From: Amycolatopsis roodepoortensis
Lineage (GTDB): Bacteria; Actinomycetota; Actinomycetes; Mycobacteriales; Pseudonocardiaceae
Length of the DNA stretch: 64,000 nucleotides
Direction of reading: 5' to 3'
NCBI RefSeq assembly: GCF_014873915.1
Contig: NZ_JADBEJ010000005.1
Span: 2,604,001 to 2,668,000, forward strand
Each line of letters starts with the position of its first letter. Within the stretch, counting starts at the first letter, position 1. Shown here in pieces: positions 58,181 through 64,000 of the stretch. Under the pieces are notes generated by a model. The model was given only the letters and a program-made list of their open reading frames with translations. It ran no database searches and had not been told where the DNA came from. Made by a program: the position numbers and the translations under genes.

Positions 58181-59308
58181 TCAGCGACCGGGCCGGGTCA
58201 GCCCCTGGTCGCCCGCGCCACGGCTGAGGACGACCTCGTCGGTGGCCTTGAGCGCTTCGGCGCCGGCGTTCCCGGCCTGGCCCGCGGTGAGATCGAGCAG
58301 GCGGATCGGCGGGCCGAGCTGGACCAGCGTCGGGACGTATTCGGCCTTGTCGACCTTCCAGCGTTCACCGTCCCGCACGAACCGGAACCGCGCGGCCGCG
58401 CCCTGTTCGGTCGACCCCCTCGGCTCCGAATGCCGGGCGACGCTGTTGCCGAGGCCGTAGGCGACCCATTTGCCGCCGATCTGTTCGAAGGGCTGCACGA
58501 CGTGCGCGTGGTGGCCGATGATCAGATCGATCGAGTCGTCGGCGAGCAGTTTCTTAGCCAGCGAGCGCTGTTCGGCGGTCGGATCGTGCTGGTATTCGGT
58601 GCCCCAGTGCAGGCTCGCGAGGACGACCTGCGCGCCCGCCTTCCGCGCGGCCTTGGCCTCGGCGATCACGTCTTCGGGGTCGATCTGGTTGACCAGCCAG
58701 GGTTTGCCCGCGGGCACCTTGATCCCGTTGAAACCGTAGGAGAAGGAGATCTGCGCGACCTTGACGCCGTTGACGTCGACGATCAGCGGCTTCTTCGCCT
58801 CTTCGGCCGAACGCGCCGAACCGGTGTGCTTGATCCCGGCCTCGTCGAGTTTGTCCAGCGTCCTGGTCGCGCCGTCCACACCCTGGTCGATCGTGTGGTT
58901 GGACGCCGTCGAACAGGTGTCGTACCCGGTGTCCTTGAGCGCGTCGACGATCTCGGGCGGCGCGCTGAACGAGGGGTAGCCGCTGTACGGCCCGCCCTTC
59001 GGCGCGATCGGGGTTTCGAGATGGCAGATGCCGAGGTCGGCCCCGGAGATCAGCGGTTTGATCCCGGCCAGCAGGGGCCGGTAGTCGATCTTGCCGCCGC
59101 CGTCCTCCTTCGCCTGGTCGGTCAGCGCGGGGTGGATCAGCACGTCACCGGTCGCGACCACGGTGAACGCCCCGTCCGGCGCCCGGCTCGCCGCCGGCGC
59201 CTCGGACGTGGCGGGCCGCGGCTGCTGCTCCGGAGCGCTGCTGCACCCTGCGAGCAGGAGGGCGGCGCCGAGGAGGGCGGTGGTCTGGCGGGCACGAGAG
59301 CTGAACAT
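58181..59308 (-). CDS. CapA-family metallophosphatase-like lipoprotein
   Basis: A 375-residue lipoprotein (lipobox LLLAGC, Cys at residue 22) with the CapA/PgsA fold. TVVATGDVLIHPAL, ADLGICHLETPI, TASNHTIDQGVDG, VLASLHWGTEYQ and LIIGHHAHVVQPFE give the Asp/Asn/His metal site of calcineurin-like enzymes. CapA-type proteins take part in poly-gamma-glutamate export, but no capBC genes are near, so the role here is unknown. The ATG at 59308 has GAGGGA four bases upstream. Confidence 0.86.
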   Translation of the reverse strand: MFSSRARQTTALLGAALLLAGCSSAPEQQPRPATSEAPAASRAPDGAFTVVATGDVLIHPALTDQAKEDGGGKIDYRPLLAGIKPLISGADLGICHLETPIAPKGGPYSGYPSFSAPPEIVDALKDTGYDTCSTASNHTIDQGVDGATRTLDKLDEAGIKHTGSARSAEEAKKPLIVDVNGVKVAQISFSYGFNGIKVPAGKPWLVNQIDPEDVIAEAKAARKAGAQVVLASLHWGTEYQHDPTAEQRSLAKKLLADDSIDLIIGHHAHVVQPFEQIGGKWVAYGLGNSVARHSEPRGSTEQGAAARFRFVRDGERWKVDKAEYVPTLVQLGPPIRLLDLTAGQAGNAGAEALKATDEVVLSRGAGDQGLTRPGR

Positions 59309-59397
59309 CTATTCCCTCGATCGAGTGAAGGTCTCCCCATCCTGCCTTACGGCCGGTCACTGGACAGCGTCACGCCCGATCGCGGACCATCGCTGCC

Positions 59398-59817
59398 ATG
59401 ACCGCGTACTCCCGGTTGGGCCTGATCGGTTTCGTCGTCGTCGCGTTCTGGGTCACCGCCGCGTGCGGTTCGTCACCCGACCGGACGACGGCGGACGGCG
59501 CCGCCGGGGCGATCGCGAACGCGATGACCGAGGGCGACAATCCCGCGTTACTGGCGCTGACCTGTCCGCGCACGCCGGACAAGCCCGCCGCTCCGGACGA
59601 GCTGGTCTCCGGCGAAACGCCGGTCACCGTCGGCAGTGTCGACCAGAAGGGGCAGGCCGCCATGGCGGTCCTGAACGACCAGCGGAACGAGAAACGCGCG
59701 TACGGCGCGTTGCTGATCGAAGGCGACGACGGGAACTGGTGCATCTTCGGCTTCCGCAACTGCCCGCGCGACGTGAAGGTGACCACCGCGAACTTCGTGA
59801 CGGTCTGCCGCTTCTGA
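59398..59817 (+). CDS. Small lipoprotein, unknown function
   Basis: A 139-residue lipoprotein: signal LIGFVVVAFWVTAAC with lipobox Cys near residue 23, then an alpha/beta domain with about four cysteines that reads like a small NTF2/DUF4878-like fold (GAIANAMTEGDNPALLALTC ... AYGALLIEGDDGNWCIFGF). The ATG at 59398 is 89 bp from the divergent capA start. The 3' end is followed by a short 21-bp-type repeat array. Confidence 0.75.
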   Translation: MTAYSRLGLIGFVVVAFWVTAACGSSPDRTTADGAAGAIANAMTEGDNPALLALTCPRTPDKPAAPDELVSGETPVTVGSVDQKGQAAMAVLNDQRNEKRAYGALLIEGDDGNWCIFGFRNCPRDVKVTTANFVTVCRF

Positions 59818-59830
59818 GCCAGAGCGACCT

Positions 59831-59897
59831 CACGTGTTCGCCCTCCAATCACGCGAGATACGTCTCTGATCACGCGAGTTACGCGTTCGAGCACACG
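59831..59897. repeat. Short 21-bp CACGTG-type array, second locus
   Basis: CACGTG at 59831, CACGCG at 59850 and 59871 and CACACG at 59892 are spaced 19, 21 and 21 bp, with GAGTTACGC and GCCCTCCAAT between, the same unit as the large array at 31486-31930. It again lies between convergent genes (lipoprotein and DNA polymerase IV), ending 5 bp from the latter's stop. Confidence 0.75.
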
Positions 59898-59901
59898 CCC
59901 C

Positions 59902-61221
59902 TCAGGCCAGGCAGTCGCCGGGCTCGCCCCGGCGCAGTGCCGGATCCTCCTGCGGAAAGGTCCGCGCCACCCCCGGGCCGCTGGTGCGCGTCTCGAACCG
60001 GACGGTCACCCGCCCGTGCCCGGCGCCCTGCACCCATCCGGTTCCGTACGCGTCGTGCACGACGTCGTCCCCGGGCCGCCAGCTCGACGACGACACCGGG
60101 GCCGCCGGCGCGGGCGCTCGCTCGACCACGGGGGTCTCGGCGGCCGGAACGGAAAGCGTGAACAGCGGATCCTGATGCGGCACCGAAAGCCCCGAGAACG
60201 CGACCCCGGCCAGCCGCACCCCGCCGAACTCGGTCGGATCGATCAGCAGCCGTTCCGCCATCGCGGCGAGCTGGTCGAATTCGTCGGTGGGCGAGGCCAT
60301 CGTCTCCGAACGCGTCACGGTGCTGAAGTCGGTGTGCCGCAGCTTCACCACCACCGTCCGCGCGACGCGTTCGGCGTTGACGAGGCGCCGGTGCGCGTGC
60401 ACGGCGAGGTCGCGGACCTCGCGCCGCAGGCTCGCCAGGTCGATCAGGTCCCGGTCGAACGTCGTTTCGGCGCTGACCTGCTTGAGTTCCGCGCGGTCGG
60501 ACACCGGCCGGTCGTCGACACCGGTGGCCAGCCGCCGCAGGTCCCGTCCGACCACACTGCCCAATGTGGACACCGCGTCGGCGTCGGAGAGCGCGGTCAG
60601 CTGGCCGAGTGTCCGGACGCCGATCGCCCGCAGTTTCCCTTCCGCCACCGGGCCGATCCCCCACAGCACCCTGGTCGGCAGCGGCGCGAGGAAGTCGCGT
60701 TCGGTGCCCTGGTCGACGACGAGCAGCCCGTCCGGTTTCGCCAGATCGGACGCGACCTTCGCGACCTGCTTTCCCGACGCCGCCCCGATCGACGCCACCA
60801 GGCCGATTTCCGACCGGATGTGCTCCCGCAGGCGCGCGCCGAACTCCCGCACCTCGTCCGAGGAGGCGCCGGCCAGTGAAGGCGGTTCCGCGAAGGCCTC
60901 GTCGAGGGAGATCCGTTCCAGCACGGGCGCGTACGTGGCGACGAGGTCGAACACCTGGGTGCTCAGCAATTCGTAGAGTTTGAACCGCGGCGGCAGGATC
61001 ACCCCGTTGGGCGGCAGCAGCCGCCGGGCCTGCGACATCGGCATCGCCGATTTGATCCCGTGTTCGCGTGCCTGGTAACTCGCCCCGGCGACCACGCCAC
61101 GCGGCCCCGCTCCGCCGACCAGCACCGGACGCCGCGCCAGGGTCGGCCGGGTCAGCTGTTCACAGGAGGCGTAGAACGCGTCCATGTCGAGGTGGATGAC
61201 CCACCGGTCATGCGCGCCCAT
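59902..61221 (-). CDS. dinB: DNA polymerase IV (Y-family, DinB)
   Basis: A 439-residue Y-family polymerase. The active-site motifs are IHLDMDAFYASCEQL (residue ~10) and RISLDEAF (~110); the thumb HhH is LWGIGPVAEGKLRAIGV and the little finger follows to ~340. A C-terminal ~90-residue extension (WRPGDDVVHDAYGTGWVQG) is a KOW/SH3-like segment seen in some actinobacterial DinB proteins. No beta-clamp motif was confidently placed. The ATG at 61221 overlaps the upstream winged-helix gene by 14 bp; the longer frame to 61284 is unnecessary. It does translesion synthesis. Confidence 0.92.
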   Translation of the reverse strand: MGAHDRWVIHLDMDAFYASCEQLTRPTLARRPVLVGGAGPRGVVAGASYQAREHGIKSAMPMSQARRLLPPNGVILPPRFKLYELLSTQVFDLVATYAPVLERISLDEAFAEPPSLAGASSDEVREFGARLREHIRSEIGLVASIGAASGKQVAKVASDLAKPDGLLVVDQGTERDFLAPLPTRVLWGIGPVAEGKLRAIGVRTLGQLTALSDADAVSTLGSVVGRDLRRLATGVDDRPVSDRAELKQVSAETTFDRDLIDLASLRREVRDLAVHAHRRLVNAERVARTVVVKLRHTDFSTVTRSETMASPTDEFDQLAAMAERLLIDPTEFGGVRLAGVAFSGLSVPHQDPLFTLSVPAAETPVVERAPAPAAPVSSSSWRPGDDVVHDAYGTGWVQGAGHGRVTVRFETRTSGPGVARTFPQEDPALRRGEPGDCLA

Positions 61222-61531
61222 CGCCCGGCACCTCGAGAAGACGGTGCAGGGCCTTCGTGTACTCCTCGAACGCGGCCCGGCCACGGGTGGTCAGCTCGAC
61301 GAGCGTCACCGGCGTGCGGTGCTCGAACGCCTTCGTGATCTCGACGTAGCCGGCGTCCTCGAGTTTGCGCAGATGGGTCGACAGGTTGCCCGGCGTCATG
61401 TCCAGCAGTTGCTGCAGCCGCGGGAAAGTGATGCTGTCCCCCGGCCCCAGGCTCGACAGCGCCACGGTGACCCGCAATCGCGCTTGCGCGTGGATCACCG
61501 GGTCGAGCTGGGGCAACCCGTCTTCGCTCAT
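61208..61531 (-). CDS. Small winged-helix transcriptional regulator
   Basis: A 107-residue winged-helix DNA-binding protein (HTH_34/MarR-like): PVIHAQARLRVTVALSSL, then FPRLQQLLDMTPGNLSTHLRKLEDAGYVEITK and a wing PVTLVELTTRGRAAFEEY. Such small regulators commonly accompany and autoregulate ABC export operons. It overlaps the membrane-protein gene by 4 bp (start ATG at 61531) and dinB by 14 bp. The ACTTTGT-n3-ACAAAGT site before the operon is its likely target. Confidence 0.86.
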   Translation of the reverse strand: MSEDGLPQLDPVIHAQARLRVTVALSSLGPGDSITFPRLQQLLDMTPGNLSTHLRKLEDAGYVEITKAFEHRTPVTLVELTTRGRAAFEEYTKALHRLLEVPGDGRA

Positions 61532-62157
61532 CGCGCCCGCACCAGGAACACCAGCGACGCCACCAGGAAGCCACCGCCGCCCGCGAGGCTCAGCACGAGG
61601 AAGTTGTACGGGCCTCCGGCCAGCACGCTCGCCGCGCCGCTCGCGATGATCCACACGCCGAGGCCGTACTGCAGCCTGCTCTGCCACAGCATCCCGCCGG
61701 CGAGGTACATCAGGCCGGTCAGCATGAGCGAGGTGCCGGACCACAGCAACGGGATCAGCTCGGTGCCGAGGCCGAGGCGGATCAGCGCGGTGTTCACCAC
61801 CGTCAGCCCGCCGAACGCGATCAACCAGCTCCACCCGTACATCGCCCCGACGAGCCGGGACGGCCCGTGCACCCCCCGGCTCGTCCGGATGCCGTAGATC
61901 GCCGCATACACCATCGCACCGGCGAACCCGGCGACGGTGATCGCCCCGGCGGCCCACAGCGGCATCAGCGCGGTCGGCGGGGCGGAGAGGTAGATCAGCC
62001 CGAAACCGAACAGCCACACCAGTCCCCAGACGGCGAGCAGCACCGCCGGATTCGGCCCGATCTCGCGGCGGGTCTTCTCCGCCTGCGTGGCGATGAGCGC
62101 CAGCGACTCCTCGGGCGTCATCGGCCGCTCGTCGCCGTCCCGTTCATCCTCCACCAC
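61528..62157 (-). CDS. Six-helix membrane protein, unknown function
   Basis: A 209-residue membrane protein with an N-terminal cytoplasmic segment (TPEESLALIATQAEKTRREIG) and about six helices (ALLAVWGLVWLFGFGLIYL through FLVASLVFLVRA). Genes of this type sit between ABC transporters and small winged-helix regulators in actinomycete operons. Start is uncertain: GTG at 62157 or 62154, or ATG at 62121. It lies 20 bp after the permease stop. Confidence 0.78.
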   Translation of the reverse strand: MVEDERDGDERPMTPEESLALIATQAEKTRREIGPNPAVLLAVWGLVWLFGFGLIYLSAPPTALMPLWAAGAITVAGFAGAMVYAAIYGIRTSRGVHGPSRLVGAMYGWSWLIAFGGLTVVNTALIRLGLGTELIPLLWSGTSLMLTGLMYLAGGMLWQSRLQYGLGVWIIASGAASVLAGGPYNFLVLSLAGGGGFLVASLVFLVRAR

Positions 62158-62177
62158 CTCGGAAAACTAACACGGGT

Positions 62178-62909
62178 TCACAGTCTCGCCGTGTCTAGCC
62201 GGAACCTCGCCATCACCACGAGCGCGGGGATCACCAGCCACGCCGCGAGCACTCCCACGGCGGTCAGCGTGCCCGCACCGCCGAGCACCGGCGCGCGCCC
62301 GATCTCACCGAGCCAGTACGTCGGCATGAGGTGCCCGGCCGTGTTCATCCAGGCGGGCAGGACCTGCAGCGGGATCCACAGCCCGCCGAACATGCCCAGC
62401 GGCAGCATCAGCGCGCCGGTCACGGCCTGGACGGTGTCGCCCTTGCCGAACAGGCCGATCATCAGGCCCAGCACCGCGAAGGGCAGCGTCCCGAGCCAGA
62501 GGGTGCCGAAGATCGTCAGCCACTGGCCGGTTTCGAGCCGGATGCCGCGGATCATCCCGGCCGCGAAGATCACCAGCAGCACGGGCAACGCGACGAACAA
62601 GCCCGCCGACACCTTGACCATCAGGTAGCCCGGCGCCCGCATCGGGGTCAGCCGCAGGGTGCGTTGCCAGCCGTCGGTGCGCTCGGTGGCGACGCGGGTG
62701 CCGGTGAACAACGCGGCGGTCATGGCGCCGTACGCGGCCATGTTCACCATGGTCACCGTCGCGGTCGAGACCCCGGGAGCGATGTCGCGCGCGCCGAAGA
62801 TCCCGCCGAACAACAGGAACATCGCCAAGGGCATGCCGATGGTGAACAACGCGAACTGCGGGCTGCGGACGATGCGCTTGATCTCCAGCGCCAGGTAGTT
62901 CAGGTTCAT
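62178..62909 (-). CDS. ABC-2 type transporter permease
   Basis: A 243-residue permease with about six helices. The N-terminal amphipathic segment (YLALEIKRIVRSPQFALFTIGMP), the ERTDGWQRTLRLTPM cytoplasmic loop and the LPLGMFGGLWIPLQVLPAWM region are typical of ABC-2 (drug/antibiotic export) permeases. It pairs with the ATPase whose stop overlaps its ATG at 62909. Confidence 0.9.
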   Translation of the reverse strand: MNLNYLALEIKRIVRSPQFALFTIGMPLAMFLLFGGIFGARDIAPGVSTATVTMVNMAAYGAMTAALFTGTRVATERTDGWQRTLRLTPMRAPGYLMVKVSAGLFVALPVLLVIFAAGMIRGIRLETGQWLTIFGTLWLGTLPFAVLGLMIGLFGKGDTVQAVTGALMLPLGMFGGLWIPLQVLPAWMNTAGHLMPTYWLGEIGRAPVLGGAGTLTAVGVLAAWLVIPALVVMARFRLDTARL

Positions 62910-63808
62910 CTCACGGCTCCTTCGGCCTCGTCGGCGGTCAGCGCGATGAAGGCTTCTTCCAGTCCCACAGCGGTGATTTCGATGTCCGCCGCGAGCGGGA
63001 ACTCGCGCAGCAGGCCGCGGATGGCGGCGTCGGAATCGGCACAGCTCAGTTCCGCGTGCCCGGCGCGCAGCACCGCGCGCGACACCCCGGGCAGCGCGGC
63101 GAGCGTGGCCTCGGTGGCTTGCGGGACGACGGCACGCAGCACGCGCCCGGCGACCGCGGCCCGGACCTCACCGACCGGGCCGTCCGCGACCACCCGGCCG
63201 TGCCTCATCAGCACGACACGGTCCGCGTAGTCCTCGGCCTCGGCGAGGTAATGCGTCGCGAAGAGGACCGTGCGGCCCGTCTCGGTGTACTCGCGCATCG
63301 ACGCCCAGAACCGGCGGCGCCCGTCGACGTCCATGGCCGCGGTCGGCTCGTCGAGCACCAGCAGGTCCGGGTCGCCGACCAGCGCGAGCGCGAACCGCAC
63401 CCGCTGCTGCTCGCCGCCGGAAAGCTTCCCGCAGCGGCGGTTCGCGTATTCGGTGACGCCGGCGCGCTTGAGCACCTCGCCGACCGGCAGCGCGTTCCGG
63501 TGCAGGGACGCGAACAGGCCGACGAGTTCGGCGACCGTCGCGTCCCGCAGCAGCGTCCCGTTCTGCGCCATCGCGCCGACCATCCCCCGGTCCATCGCCT
63601 CGCTCGCGCCGAGCCCGGCGACGCGGACCTGGCCGGCGTCCGGCCTGCTCAGGCCCAGCAGCATGTCGATGGTGGTCGATTTGCCCGCACCGTTCGGCCC
63701 GAGTAGCGCCACCACCTCCCCCGGTGCGGCCCGCACACTGACGTCGTCGACGGCCAGGACGTCGCCGAAGCGCTTGACCAGCCCTTCGAGACTGAACGCG
63801 TCCGCCAT
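62906..63808 (-). CDS. ABC transporter ATPase, DrrA/CcmA export type
   Basis: A 300-residue exporter ATPase. Walker A GPNGAGKST (~38), Q-loop MAQNGTLL, signature LSGGEQQRVRFALAL, Walker B LLVLDEPTAAMD, H-loop ATHYLAEAE and a C-terminal ~80-residue DrrA-like regulatory domain are visible. The ATG at 63808 has GGGGGAAAG three bases upstream. Longer frame to 63949 runs through the operator and the terminator palindrome and is not coding. It is the first gene of the five-gene operon ending in dinB. Confidence 0.92.
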   Translation of the reverse strand: MADAFSLEGLVKRFGDVLAVDDVSVRAAPGEVVALLGPNGAGKSTTIDMLLGLSRPDAGQVRVAGLGASEAMDRGMVGAMAQNGTLLRDATVAELVGLFASLHRNALPVGEVLKRAGVTEYANRRCGKLSGGEQQRVRFALALVGDPDLLVLDEPTAAMDVDGRRRFWASMREYTETGRTVLFATHYLAEAEDYADRVVLMRHGRVVADGPVGEVRAAVAGRVLRAVVPQATEATLAALPGVSRAVLRAGHAELSCADSDAAIRGLLREFPLAADIEITAVGLEEAFIALTADEAEGAVR

Positions 63809-63851
63809 GACTTTCCCCCTTCGAGCACTCTGAACCACAAAGCTCACCCGC

Positions 63852-63868
63852 ACTTTGTAACACAAAGT
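63852..63868. promoter_or_regulatory. Inverted repeat, likely operator of the ABC export operon
   Basis: ACTTTGT-AAC-ACAAAGT is a perfect 7-bp-arm inverted repeat 44 bp upstream of the ATPase start; an extra half-site CACAAAG lies at 63836-63842. The winged-helix regulator encoded in the operon is the natural candidate to bind it. Confidence 0.6.
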
Positions 63869-63892
63869 CCCCTGTCGCGGAAACCCCCTGAA

Positions 63893-63947
63893 GCGCGTGA
63901 AGGCCCCCTTCCCTCGGCTGAGCCGAGGGAAGGGGGCCTTCACGCGC
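63893..63947. terminator. Perfect 27-bp-arm palindrome, family C
   Basis: Arms 63893-63919 and 63921-63947 around one base. The inner 49 bases (63896-63944) are identical to the palindrome at 26352-26400. It lies just downstream of a probable gene end at 63953 on the minus strand. Confidence 0.78.
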
Positions 63948-63952
63948 ATTGC

Positions 63953-64000
63953 TTAGGCGGGCACCCGGGAGGTGGCCGAGTCAGGAACCGAAGCGGGTGC
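63953..64000 (-). CDS. Possible 3' end of a gene running off the window
   Basis: A minus-strand frame open from base 64000 ends in TAA at 63955-63953 and encodes APASVPDSATSRVPA. Placement of the family C palindrome 5 bp after it is what one expects of a gene end. Only 15 codons are visible, so the product cannot be named. Confidence 0.35.
   Translation of the reverse strand, partial: APASVPDSATSRVPA

Noticed and set aside
63809..63949. N-terminal extension of the ABC ATPase through the family C palindrome
   Set aside because: The ATG at 63808 has a strong ribosome site and begins the family fold; the extension reads through an operator and a terminator.

Overview
The window is high-GC actinobacterial chromosome. 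GTG and TTG starts are frequent, coding is dense with ATGA-type overlaps, Tat and lipoprotein signals are common, and there is an AfsR/SARP regulator, a DasR-type chitinase operator, an IdeR/DmdR-type iron box and a paa operon with PaaR. Gene content and the many intergenic palindromes suggest Pseudonocardiales, most likely Amycolatopsis. That taxonomic call is inference. No rRNA, tRNA or CRISPR array was seen.

Layout. 1-4.7 kb: the 3' part of cobN (cobalamin cobaltochelatase), a 30-residue Cys-rich peptide gene and a RibD-like protein with reversed domain order. 4.7-6.0 kb: a noncoding minisatellite of about fifteen ~79-bp units. 6.0-7.6 kb: an ABC-F ATPase preceded by what looks like a translational attenuator (a 3-codon leader ORF plus a hairpin covering the ribosome site and start). 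7.6-15.8 kb: the phenylacetate catabolon, paaZABCDE leftwards and paaI-paaK-paaR rightwards, with two PaaR-like operators between. 15.8-26.3 kb: TetR and AraC regulators that overlap tail to tail, an AlkZ-like protein, a Baeyer-Villiger monooxygenase/GMC oxidase pair, a GH18 chitinase and Tex. 26.4-32.9 kb: acyl-CoA dehydrogenase, serine hydrolase, DEAD-box helicase, a 21-bp CACGTG-centred repeat array and an acyl-ACP desaturase. 33-39.3 kb: an iron-siderophore lipoprotein, an ssuABC sulfonate-type importer, an orphan histidine kinase and a FolP2-like protein. 39.5-45 kb: GH105, a winged-helix regulator, an IS30-family element and PhoD. 44.9-50 kb: a large SARP-NB-ARC-TPR regulator flanked by two secreted proteins sharing an SH3-like domain. 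50-59.8 kb: BBE-type oxidase, GH88, DUF4396 protein, an orphan sugar-binding lipoprotein, cell-surface proteins, a polyprenyl synthase and a CapA-like lipoprotein. 59.9-63.8 kb: an operon of ABC ATPase, permease, membrane protein, winged-helix regulator and DNA polymerase IV.

Most notable observations: (i) the leader-peptide/hairpin arrangement before the ABC-F gene; (ii) matching 11-bp-spaced heptamer repeats upstream of both secreted SH3 genes on either side of the SARP regulator; (iii) an IS30 element sitting exactly in the centre of a dispersed palindrome, with a 3-bp target duplication; (iv) three families of long palindromes repeated at convergent gene ends; (v) two kinds of tandem array, ~79 bp and 21 bp. 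Searches and experiments that would decide these are given with each finding.
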